64,000 nucleotides of DNA from Epiperipatus broadwayi (taxonomy: Eukaryota; Onychophora; Udeonychophora; Euonychophora; Peripatidae), in the NCBI GenBank assembly GCA_028023455.1, contig JAQFVV010000013.1, forward strand, positions 15,200,258-15,264,257. Direction: 5' to 3'. This document shows, piece by piece, positions 25,601 to 35,995 of the stretch. Made by a program: the position numbers and the translations under genes. The number at the start of each line of letters is the position of its first letter. Within the stretch, counting starts at the first letter, position 1. The notes beneath the pieces were generated by a model. The model was not told where the DNA came from and did no database searches. It was given only the letters and a program-made list of their open reading frames with translations.

Positions 25601-25720
25601 TGAATATAAATGCCTAAATGCAGAAAGGAAACAAGTAATGAAGTTGTGGGAGAATAAATATAAACAAAGTGATTATACAGAAAGTGGATCCTTGTTTTTT
25701 TATGCTGGATTTTGGGGAGA
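22640..25720 (+). pseudogene. LINE ORF2: APE endonuclease, reverse transcriptase, C-terminal region
   Basis: The endonuclease half shows a decayed ELEVLVVEETYL (about 22710), LWIEIRLGRQELMVAIVY (about 22857-22910) and an NGHIEEIGDMDG region (about 23035). YTWSRNN..AIDYVLV follows (about 23150-23205), then YNSDHNSLTI with the catalytic Asp-His pair (SDHN at 23266-23277). The RT half has KSGKA near 23925, NNYRPIAITS near 24090, a decayed FIDIKKAY near 24290, GLREGCTMSPILF near 24462 and FADDILWCIE near 24606-24635 with both active-site Asp. A long frame (24677-25108) ends at a TAG shared with copy 1. C-terminal residues continue to about 25720 in other frames. Many stops and indels make it inactive. 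Confidence 0.85.
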
Positions 25721-26781
25721 TAAGGGAGATTTAGATATAAAGGCCATTGAGTTGACAAAGATTATGTTGTGGAAATATTGATGGAGCAGGACAGATATGA
25801 ATATGGGAAAAGCAGGATGGAAAAAGGGAAGCAGGGCTAACAGGTTTCTCTGGGTATAGTGACTGACAGATTCTTGACTCCAGGAAAAAGCCACAGCGCA
25901 TCACATATCAACAATGTTCGGTAGATTGCAATTTATGGATAATAAGAGAATAGCCAAAATAATAATTAATTGAGTTATGGGTAAAGGACAGGCAACAAGA
26001 TGGGTAAGAAAGGTAGTATGGTATGCAGAAGATTGGTTAAAGGCTTTATGTCAGTGTACTTATACAAAAGTGGAATGATTGTGTTAGGAGAATTGTTGAG
26101 TGTTAAGGAATGGGATAGAAGAATAGACACATTAAAAAAAATAGAAAGTTGGAAAGATGGAGAACTGGTATGGAGAATAAAAAGTGTTTAAATATATATA
26201 GAAATAAACAGAATATAATTTATAATAATAACAATAAAAGTAGTTTACTGTTTAAGGCTCGAACAGGATCTTTAGCAACAAGGGAATATACACATAAATG
26301 GAAAAATATGAGTGATTTAGCCCTCAAGTTATGTAATGTAATGGGCACATACGTACGTTACATTATTTTTTATTAGTAAACATGAAAAAAAAGTTCGCCA
26401 ATAAAAATTTCTTTTTTAAGAATTAAAAACTGAAAATTAAAAAATCATCTTAAACTGGTATATATATAAAATCGCACAGATAAATATTTATTAAAATAAA
26501 ACTTTATTAAAAAAAGAGTAGTTTAAAACTAAATTTTCAGAAAAGATTTAGAGATAAAAATATATGCTTAAGTTTGAAAACAAATTAATTAATCTTTTGT
26601 AAAATGGAAATGATTATTTTAATTAGTAAACTAGCCTTTGGGCATTTAAATGTATAAGCATCGGTCAGATAGGAAAACAATAGAAACTTTTAGCAAATGA
26701 AAGAAATCCATCGGGAAATTGGATCTCAACGAAAAGGTTTTCACCATCATGACGTAATGTTGAGTTAATCCACAAAATTAT

Positions 26782-26789
26782 TATAAAAG
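26782..26789 (+). promoter_or_regulatory. TATA-like box inside the probable LTR
   Basis: TATAAAAG lies about 445 bp into the insertion, after TGACGTAA near 26750, which resembles a CRE/ATF site. The arrangement is what a U3 promoter of an LTR would look like, but it is a motif match only in AT-rich DNA, and the orientation of the element is unproven. Confidence 0.35.
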
Positions 26790-26862
26790 GAAAGGTTTGA
26801 AAATAAAAGAGTTAGTTGGTTATTACGAGTGGACAGATATGTGTTAGCGTGGAGTTGAAGGA

Positions 26863-26897
26863 GAAGGGATTGAAAAGACGCACTCTTCAATCCCTTC
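26863..26897. repeat. Perfect 12 bp hairpin in the probable LTR
   Basis: GAAGGGATTGAA (26863-26874) and TTCAATCCCTTC (26886-26897) are exact reverse complements around an 11 base loop. It lies about 75 bp after the TATA-like box, so it would sit near the start of an LTR transcript. Confidence 0.85.
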
Positions 26898-28849
26898 AGT
26901 TCTGCTAGGAAGAAAGAGAAATAAACTATCGTTTTCTACATTGAGGACCAGCTGGAGTAAAAAACCTCCGGATGAATAAAACGGCCAACAGAATACCAAT
27001 GTTTTTTGGACGGTGTGGGAATTCACATTCAAATGGCAAGCAACAAATAAAGATGAACTGTTTAAAACCGTAAGAACTTTATAATTAATGAACATTAAAT
27101 TAAAAACTTTTCGTATTTAAATAATACAAATAGAATCCTATCTGACCAACATTAGTTATTAATTAGTTATAATTTTATTTAATGTATTTCTTTTGTAAAA
27201 TCATTTCCATTTATTTATTTATTTGTTCTTTAAGTTTTATTATGATTTCTGTTTTTCATTAAACTAGTTATATAAATATTAAACTTAAGTCGGGCGTGAA
27301 TGGCTATATAGATTTGTAAAGTTATATTAGGGGAGGGTAATCTTAGGTTATTCATTTCGTAGTTGAATTAGGTCAATGGATTGGATATATTGGTGTAATT
27401 AGTAGATGTAGTATGAGATTCGCTATGGGCAGAATCGCTATTATACGCCGCACACTTCCGTTTTGCCTATGGAAGGGATTATAAGACGTAAAACGCTGTT
27501 CCTTTTGATGGAGTTTTTTTTTATTGCTCTTCTTGTCTGATAGATGTAATATTCCTATCTGACGAGAAGCAGTTTCTTCTCTTAACCTAATTGTGCTGCC
27601 ATATTCGTATTACATTGAACACATCGATATATCAGATGGATTGAAGTTTGGTTTGACTGCGAACCTTTGGCTTAAGGTTAAACAAGAATTGAATATTTTC
27701 TTTTCAAATGCAAATCTATGTAGTCCATTCATACTCGACACCCATAAATAAAATTGCATTAAATTTAAGTTGGGTATAGACGCTTGCATGGGTTCGTTAC
27801 CGGTTAATTATGTTTTTGGTTTTCATAGGTGATCAAAATATATAGACATTCGGTAAATACTGATACCTTACGGTGAGTATCTAAGATGTATTTATTCGGA
27901 TGTCTTTTGCAGTGTCTTATGATGAACACCATTGGGTTTCTTGTATTCCCTATACAATTGACGGTATCAATGATTTCGTATTTTGATCGTTTATGTTTAC
28001 TTGGAAATGTTTTTAACCGTGTAATCTATGTAACCGATCTATACTCAACATTATAAAGCAAACTTTCATAAATCCATCTGTACAAACTTAATTAAAATGT
28101 AAACTTATAATATTATAAAAATTAAAATGTAAATTTAAATTATAAAATCAAATTAAAATCTAAAATAAACATACTAAAATAATAATGTTAAATTTTATAT
28201 ATATATATATGTGCGTAAATAAATTTTTGTATGTTAATTACTGGCAGTGGCCTATTTTATTTATTTTTTAATATTGAAATATAATTAGATAAGATATTAT
28301 GTTACTAAATCTCTGCTACTCCCTGAGCTAGTGACTTGGGCTAACGACCGGAATCAAAATTCAAAAAAAAAAAAAAAAAATTTTTATGACTTATGTATCT
28401 GCCTACTTTATAAATTTTTCTAGGTTCAAATGCCTAGATGGCGCTCTGTAGTGCAGATCACGTTAAGTGTTATTCTCCGGATCGTTACAGTAAGGAAGGC
28501 ATAGAAAATATTGGTCATCTATTAATTGAATATAAATGCCTACATGCAGAAAGGGTACAAATAATGAAATTGTGGGAGAATAAATATAAACAAAGTGATT
28601 ATACAGAAAATATGTTCTTGGTTTTTATGCTGAGTTTGTGAAAAGATAAGGAAGATTTAGATATAAAGGTTATAGAATTAATAAAGATTATATTGTGGAA
28701 ATGTTGACAGAGCAGTTATAGATATGAATATGGGAAAACAGGATGGAGAATGGAATGGGAAAATAAGGTGAGTCACAGGTTTCTCTGGGCATAGTGGCTA
28801 AGAGATTCCTGATTCTTAAGAAAAGAGAAGCCACAGTGCATCACATCAA

Positions 28850-30787
28850 TATTAAAGAATACATAAAAATTTTATATTGAACTAAATTCTTGCATATTAA
28901 ACAGTAACAAAAATAAAATATAGAAATTGAGTGAGTGCTATCTTTGATTCTGCACATTTACTAGTGAATCAGTCAATCTTAGTTGAAGATTGAGCTTCAT
29001 GGTTCTATCTACTAACCTGTACTGAAACCCTATATCCCATCTCGCTCCTTTAGTTGCATATATATATATTTTATGTATATATTTGAGATATGCACCTAAA
29101 ATTTTAAATATTTTTTAATTATTATTAATTCTTTTTTATTAAAATACATAGGTGCAACTCAGCTATATATATATTGTAGGAGCAAAAATACTAACAAAAT
29201 ATTGATTTTTAAAAAATATTTCATTATACATCATTTTAAAACTTTTCTTTTTAAATTGTTTTTTTCTATTAAACTATATTTGTATAAAATCCAAGATGGA
29301 AGATGCAACTGTTAATTATCCAAAAATAATTATAGGAGTGGAAATATAATGCTGTTTTAGTCTTGGGAAGGAATTTTTAATTTAAAGTTTTTACTGAAAA
29401 TAAAATGGGATTAAATAGATTTTATTGTTTGCATCTTCCAAAAACAATGGACAAAGAAAACTTAAGTTTGTTAGATCGGAGATTAGAGTTTAAGTTAGAA
29501 CTAAGTAATTAAAAGCATTTTTCAAATATCTGGGCAAGAATATAAAATGGGCTAATTTTGACCACCAAAGATTGTGCTGTTATAACACACACTTCTTTGT
29601 AATATAAAAATGATGATTGGGTAGAAAGCCCATCACCTTTCTGATCCTTGAGGCGGTCATCTTCCACTGCCATACCATCCTTTCTGTAGAATGAAATAAA
29701 GGCCTGATTTGAGAACTTTGGAATGCTGATCAGAAAATGACTTTCACCAAGAAGAATTCACATGGATCCATTAAATGCCATACTTTGAAAAATGAACTCT
29801 TAAATGGTGCAAGGTAAATTATTTCAAACCCCACCATTGAAACTAAATCTAGCTTGCCTAACTAGTTTCAAACTCTATTAAGATTTCTCCTAATATATTA
29901 TTTATTAACTTTGTGTCTTACTAAAACGTAAATGTAAATTGCTCTCAAAGAATTTTTATGAATCTTATTCTTTCTCGTACGCTTTAACTTTGGTGCCGTC
30001 ATTTATTTATATTATTTACTACTTGATTTTATATGTTTGCTTTTATTATTATTAATATGCCAATCTCAAGCAATCTGATGAGTTGAATTTCTAAAATCTT
30101 TTGTTTCTTCTTTTTAAGTAAACCTCCATGAATTAAGGTTACTAACGTCCCCTTAAAACATAATGCATTATTAATTAATACGCTCGCCAGATAGTTTTAC
30201 AAATCAACATTTTGTTTATGTTTTAATATAAAAATTTGTTATTTGTTAAACTTTGGATTCTACCTGGAGTGAATCCAGAACTTAGGCTAATTAATACTCT
30301 GAAACCTTATTTATTTTATAAATGTTATTCCAATTCTGAAAAGGTGACCTATTAGTTGTTTTCTATAACTGCTAGTTTTCTTTTATTTTTTTATACTCTT
30401 AAAATTCCAAATACTTAAATTTTTCAGTTATTATAAAATCCATGAAGGTGCGTGATGGAATCATTTTTAATATAGCAGAAAAGCAGGGGGGGGGGCAAAT
30501 CTTAACGTATATTTTATTAAATGAAATCTAAATCTCTCTATATATATTCTAGTGGCATAGCATATTATTTATATAAATTATGGCATTCAAACAAGGGTCA
30601 TTTATTTTAAAGCAGTAAATCATATTCAATGTTGTTAGTGACATCTTTCCATACTGCGTTACTGACATTCGGCATTTCTTTGTGTATATATTACGTGCTT
30701 CTAATCTGGGGATTGTGACAAGATCGAACCCATAGATTTCTTGTTGTTTCCTGTCCCATGGATAGTTGACCTTCCCGGGACTTATTT
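28850..30787. other. Intron sequence between LINE array and tandem repeat
   Basis: No gene or classifiable repeat was found. There is a G10 run at 30486-30495. The stretch remains inside the 21 kb SELENOI intron. Confidence 0.5.
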
Positions 30788-30903
30788 TGTATAGAAAGGC
30801 CTATGGCGGTGATTCCAGTGCGTCTGGCACATGCTATGCCTAATGTATAAAAGGGCCTCTGGCATTGGTGATTCCAGCACAGTTCTGGCACACGCTATGC
30901 CTA
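30788..30903. repeat. Two-copy tandem duplication, about 58 bp unit
   Basis: Unit 1 (about 30788-30843) and unit 2 (about 30844-30903) both run TGTATA(G/A)AAAGGGCCT-like, then GGTGATTCCAG, TCTGGCACA(T/C)GCTATGCCTA. They differ by a few substitutions and small indels. The segment has much higher GC than its surroundings. No coding role is evident: overlapping frames on both strands are a by-product of the lack of stops. Confidence 0.8.
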
Positions 30904-32146
30904 TCCACTTTTCTCTAAGTACTGCCCAAGAAGGGGGTCTTAGACTTCGTTTTTTGTCCAGAAGCACGACCTTATCTCTGATTTCTCTGCTACTATGTCA
31001 GTACCGCCACTTATTCTTATTTCTTTTGCTTGTGTTCTAATTTTAGTACTGTAATAATAGTAAAATTGTGCTCTGCTAAAAATATATATAAATGCCAACT
31101 ATTTCTAGTTTTATTCATTAATGTTATTTATACAATATCACCATATGTGTTGTTTCTTTATTTAAGAGTATGTGCCTTGAGGAAAACAAAGCATTTTTCT
31201 TTCCAAATGTTAAGTTAAAGAGTTGGTAATGAATCTTTTGTCTCATAATCAAATATAATAGTAAATGTATTTTTCATTTTCACGACCATAATGGCGTGAA
31301 AATAGTTTTCTTATATATATATTGAGTCTCGGAATGCTCCTCAAAATAATGTTAGTCACCACGTTTCAGAACCATAAATCAAAGCGTTAATGGCAATATT
31401 ATGTAATCTTTTAATAATTGATTGGCTTCTTAATACCGTACCCACCAAAGATGTGTATAAATGTGTATATACTATTAATTAATAAAGAGTATATGAGAAT
31501 AGTTCGCGTGAATTTCACTATGTAATTACCGTTTGATAGACCGCTTGCTCATTCACGCACATACTAATGTATGCAATTAATTCATAATGTATATAAATTG
31601 TTTGTCATTATATTAAACTAATTTTTATTGTCCAACTTGTTTGAGTAGTTCAAATTCCTTTTTTTCTACTTCCACACATACAACTACTTATATGAATATT
31701 TTAATTTAGGTAATATTGAGTCTCATTGTCTTCTCCGCTCTGCTAGTGGGCTGGATTTAAAGGAAATTCTCATGTGCCATCATTATATGTTATTCATTAG
31801 GTGTTTGATCAGGGCTTAGGGAGTGGGTTCGAATCCAGGTTGGTCCCTGACATAAATCTCGGGCTTGACTGGGTTTGAAATATATTTTTTTTGAGTTCCA
31901 GCTCATGTTAGATGGATCAACAGGTTTTGACTGGTACACTAGTAACCAAATGAAGAAAAAAATCCTTAAAGTAACTCAGTGTAATTCTGAGTATAATATT
32001 AGAGATTCTTGTATTCCGTAACCAAATTAAATTAAGGAACATTGACATAGATTTCTGAATAGATATAATATATACTTGATTAATTTATTTTATTATATTG
32101 AATTTATTTGTTTGTCTTATTTATCTACATATAAATTCATTTTCAG
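30904..32146. other. End of the 21 kb intron, with SINE-like fragment
   Basis: From about 31800 to 31960 a B-box-like GTGGGTTCGAATCCAGGTT (31823-31841) is followed by a GACTGGTACACTAG segment, suggesting a 5'-degraded tRNA-derived SINE. No clear A box is left. The intron ends with the acceptor TTTTCAG at 32140-32146. No other feature was recognised. Confidence 0.45.
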
Positions 32147-32332
32147 TGTCGGTTGATTATTAATCAAATGACAAATACACGTTGTGATTTATTGAATTGG
32201 TTATTATTACCGTTATCCATGGTAGTTTTGTTATTGCTGACAGTTAAAAACTTAGGAGTTACTGAGTTATTTTTACTCTGGGGTCTTTCTGGAATATCAA
32301 CAGTAGCCCATATTCATTTTGGATATTGTGTG
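32147..32332 (+). CDS. SELENOI: SELENOI (EPT1) internal exon, NWLLLPL...AHIHFG segment
   Basis: This 186 bp exon (62 codons, phase 0 at both ends) lies between TTTTCAG and GTAAGC. It reads CRLIINQMTNTRCDLLNWLL, then a long hydrophobic stretch with two likely membrane helices, ending STVAHIHFGYCV. The patterns Q(M)xxTRCxxLNWLLxPL and AHIH(F/Y)G are conserved in ethanolaminephosphotransferase 1. Joined to the previous exon it gives FSNIT-CRLIINQM, and to the next, HFGYCV-VLHLCEHF, both as the family requires. No start codon is expected here. The long neighbouring introns (21,453 and 8,785 bp) hold the mobile elements listed separately. Confidence 0.95.
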
Positions 32333-32514
32333 GTAAGCATATTATTATTATATAATTTTTGAATATATAAATATATTACTATTTGAGTTTAAAGATAATG
32401 CATTTGCTGAAATTAGAATGAATAGTAAAATTTTTGTTATATTTTTAATCAAAAAAACTATTATGATCAAATAGAATGAAAATTGATTGCAATATCGACA
32501 AAATATTTAGAATA

Positions 32515-33566
32515 CACCTGGGTCTCGTTTTATGCGGATTATTTTAATGTGATTTTGAAGTTATGCGATTCATGTTTCTTCTTAATATTTTTCATATTTC
32601 ACTATATTTATTAGATATCAAGAATTTTAAATTATTAATAACTTATTTTGACTTGAAATACTTTTTTTTTTCAAAAATATAACGTTATATTAGCAGCTAA
32701 CGTGAATATGGTCTGAAGCTATATTTAGAATAAATAACATACTTATACTAATGAGTAAATAATAATAACAGATTTATACTTGCATATAAAAATATCGCAA
32801 TAAATATTCAACAATTTTAAACTTTTAAAATGTATTTTGTTAGGTATAACAGAAATAAATAATGTAGATTTTTAAAATAAATAAAGATTTTATTAATTTT
32901 ATAAACTGAAAATAATTTTTTTTAATGATAATGTATAATCTTTTTGTTTTGATTGCGATCCTCATTTTTTTAATGTAGAAACAAAATGTGAGCATTTAAA
33001 ATTTATTTCAGTAGTAAAAATCAGCTGTCAACAGAAAATCATTATACAGCACAAAACTGAAATTGGCACTACTTGTGTAAATGGGATGGAGCAGAATATG
33101 GTAAAAATTAGAGTGGGGAATGGAAAATAAAATGGCTAACAAGTTTCTCTGGGCATAATTGCTGAGAGATTCTTGACTTCGTTCAAGAAGAAGCTACATC
33201 ACATCGACGAATCTGATTTTTTACCCGTTTACAAATGAAACCGCACCTTCGGAAATAGCGATAATGATTAAAACATGTATGAAAAAATGTCAAATTAAAT
33301 ATTGTAGTTAATAAAAAAAAAGGTTTGTCTTGTACCAATTTTTTTCAAATATTTGATATTTTTTATTAGTCATACTTTTGTTTCCTTATTTTTTTAATGC
33401 GAATTTTAAAGTAACTTTTCCTTGCTGCTTTGCTTTTATGCAAATTCTGAAAATTACAAACCCTATCCCCCATTTTTCAATGTAAGTTAAGTCTATTTTT
33501 GTGCGATTTTTTTTTAATGCGGATTTTTTGTGGAACCTATCTACCGCATAAAACGAGACCCAGGTA
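32515..33566. mobile_element. Pogo/Tigger-like DNA transposon copy 1, TA-flanked
   Basis: The termini are inverted: CCTGGGTCTCGTTTTATGCGG at 32517-32537 is the exact complement of 33544-33564. TA lies on both sides. Subterminal ATGCG(G/A) motifs recur. The same family is present at 56106-56985, where both ends are CACCTGG...CCAGGTG next to TA. That target site and these ends fit the Tc1/mariner/pogo superfamily; the Tigger assignment rests on weak protein remnants. A decayed C-terminal coding remnant (DEIDFLPVYK-like) is present, and a LINE 3' end is nested inside (33077-33205). Confidence 0.75.
33077..33205 (+). mobile_element. CR1-like LINE 3' end, about 130 bp, nested in the DNA transposon
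   Basis: AAATGGGATGGAGCAGAATATGG through GCTACATCACATC matches the 3' UTR of the array copies (compare about 21450-21578). It interrupts a sequence that is continuous in the second transposon copy (CTTGTGATGAATCTGAT near 56594). It is severely 5'-truncated, as CR1 insertions usually are. No clear target duplication is visible. Confidence 0.75.
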
Positions 33567-35914
33567 TATATGATAAGTTAAATTTGGGGGAGGGAGGAAG
33601 GGATTAATGATTATTATATGTGACGGATCAAAAATGAATAGAAAGATTATGAAGTTTGTATGTTTAAAGAAGCAATTCAAGAGTGAATAGATATTTATTA
33701 TCCTCATTTGTAGAAAACTGAGTTATTCCAAAATTATATTAAAAAATAAACTTTTCTTGCAATATTTTTTTTTATAAAAAATATAATCTTCAGTTTTAAA
33801 ACTACTTCAAAGTAATAATAATAGTTAGTAAAGATATCTCAAATATCAAAAAAAAAAAAACAATCTAAAACCTAAAAAGTGAAAGAAGATAACATTCAAT
33901 TTAATATTTATTGAGTTTATAATATTGTTCCAACTTGTCAAAAAAAAAAGTATTATATATTCAAATATCTAACCAATAAAACATGCAATATATAACCAAA
34001 CAAAATTGGAATTAATCTTGTAAAATGTATTGTATATGTTACTGGAGATGGAGTTGGCTATAGCATATTTATATAAGTAGTATTAGTATTGTAAATTGTA
34101 TATAGTTCACCCCATTTTTATTTTATTATAATAAATATATTTATATAATATATACATACTGAAATAGTATATCCCTTTGGACTACATTTCATTGGTATGT
34201 AAATTAGATTAAGTAAATGTATAGAAAAAAATTTTATTAATTTAAAAGTGTGATGTCATTAAATTGATTTTATTAAATGATAATTTAAAAAGAAATTCAA
34301 TTGTTGAATTTAAAAATATTTATTTTAAAGAATTGATCATTATTTACTCCAAATATATTTTTTAATCAACTGTAGATTTATTTACTGTTCTATTGGCAAG
34401 TATCCAAGAATGATTTCTTATCAAAACAACTGTTTTGATTATGTGAAGAGAATCTTTGGTTGTTGAATAAAAAAAGAAAACATTGGATTTGAAACTCCCA
34501 AAATGAACTTATAAATAAATAGTTTTGTCCCAAGAATTTGGGAACCAGGACTCAAATGATTAATTTATACCTTAATATTTTCATCTTTTATAAATAGAAT
34601 TACTTCATAATCATTAACTGCTGCAAAATCATGATTTTTTTCTATATCTTCGTTTAGACCTATTACCATTATAGTGAAAAAGATTGTCTGCTATATCTTA
34701 AATTTGAAGAACATTATAATATTTTCTACTGATAAATAAGTTAAAATTACAAAACAACCTATAAATCTTCATTAAATATTTTTTTAATTTATAACAAATG
34801 GTTTTTCACATAAATATTATATCGATATTAATTATTTATAAAATGTCAATTCTTAAATATTGTATTGCTCACTATGTGTCTAATTATCAAAGCTATATGC
34901 AAGTAATATTTTCAAAATGTTTTAAATATAGTGTTCAAAATAATACAGATGTAATAAATGATAGTTTATATTTATTTTATAGACATCATATTTCAATACA
35001 GATTATGAAATATATAATCAGTATTTTTAATAATATTTATAATTTTAAATAATGATTGTTTAAATAGTAATAAATATTTATTTTATATATAAATATAGGA
35101 TTTAACTAATATGATATGTATTGACAATTGAGATATTATTGATATTTGTTGGTTAGTTTATAATGATATCATTTATGTAGTGAATACTTTCTTAAGCATG
35201 GGTAATGTTTATATTTTTATAATTAATATGGTTATAATGATAAATTAATATTCAAATATTTTATATATGAAGTTTTAAGAATAGTTGTTTCTATGTCATT
35301 ACCTAGAAGCTTATATATAACAGGCATTTCACCCATTCCTTAGTTTTATATCCCTCAGTGTATAGGTTATTGTGTTACTAGGTAATGAGCTTGGTTTGTT
35401 TTGGCAATGTCTCTGATTGTTAATCATACATGCATTTGATGATTTTGATGTATTAATTTAAATATTGGTAACTATTACAATGACTTTATTATTTTATTTT
35501 TTAAAATAAATTATTTTGTTTCTTTTATTACTATTACTCTAATTATAAAATATAAAATATTGTTATGACAAATAAATAATGGGTGTCCTAATGTAACTCA
35601 TGCTGAGTAAACTTGCCTTTTTACTTCAAAATTTATTATTAATTAGAGGAATTCCATTTTATAATTCATTTTTATGTAATTGTGACTTTGCTAGTAAACA
35701 TAACTTCTTTGATGTTTTTTTTTTTTTATATATTAATTAACAATATTAAATTACGATTTGTTATTGAAAAGAAGTCTAGATTTATTATCCAGTGGTGCTT
35801 TATAGTAAAGTTACTTATGGAACTATTTAACCATTATAATATATTAATAATTATTATATGTAAAAAAAACCTGTTTCAGCATATGGTTTTATGACCATTT
35901 CAATGGTAAGCATC
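33567..35914. other. AT-rich intron sequence
   Basis: This belongs to the 8.8 kb SELENOI intron. No exon, no RNA gene and no defined repeat were found; long A/T runs only. Confidence 0.5.
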
Positions 35915-35995
35915 TATTTTAATGTTAACCAATTAAAATGGTATCTAGTGCACTAGATACTGCTTTATCCGAGATAATTGGTTAACATTAAAATA
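35915..35995. mobile_element. 81 bp perfect-armed palindromic MITE
   Basis: TATTTTAATGTTAACCAATT begins a 21 bp left arm (35915-35935) that is the exact reverse complement of 35975-35995. Between them, GTATCTAGTGCACTAGATAC (35941-35960) is itself a perfect 20 bp palindrome. The outermost bases on both sides are TA, fitting a Tc1/mariner-type TA target duplication. At 81 bp it has no coding capacity and must be mobilised in trans, if mobile at all. Confidence 0.8.

Larger units (their letters stand above)
21581..25911 (+). mobile_element. CR1-like LINE, copy 2: most complete copy in the window
   Basis: It starts directly after the 3' terminus of copy 1 and ends GCGCATCACATATCAAC, where copy 3 begins. 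It contains ORF1 (coiled coil plus SGNH hydrolase-like domain), APE-type endonuclease, reverse transcriptase and the 3' UTR. At 4.3 kb it lacks the PHD end of ORF1, so it is also 5'-truncated. All reading frames are broken. The coiled coil, SGNH domain and endonuclease are seen only in this copy. Its RT region aligns with copies 1 and 4. Confidence 0.87.
26337..28489. mobile_element. 2.15 kb TG...CA insertion, probable solo LTR, with GTAA target duplication
   Basis: The insertion starts TGTAATG and ends CGTTACA, giving the canonical TG...CA termini and a 5 bp terminal inverted repeat (TGTAA/TTACA). GTAA flanks both sides (26333-26336 and 28490-28493), and a single GTAA is present in the uninterrupted LINE. 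A 4-5 bp duplication with TG...CA ends is what LTR retrotransposon integration leaves (Gypsy or BEL/Pao types). There is no gag/pol frame, so a solo LTR or a non-autonomous element is likely. The interior has relatively high GC, a TATA-like box at 26782-26789, and an A-rich tract near 28363-28380. It must be younger than LINE copy 3. Confidence 0.8.
25912..28849 (+). mobile_element. CR1-like LINE, copy 3: 5'-truncated, split by a 2.15 kb insertion
   Basis: It begins AATGTTCGGTAGATTGCAAT, a position in the C-terminal part of ORF2, directly at the 3' end of copy 2. It runs to 26336 and resumes at 28490 or so with GTAAGGAAGGCATAG, ending GTGCATCACATCAA at 28849. Removing 26337-28489 plus one GTAA restores the sequence AAGTTATGTAAGGAAGGC found in copy 2 at about 25557. 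The surviving protein frame covers LATREYTHKWKNM and the Cys/His region, split by the insertion. Confidence 0.88.
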
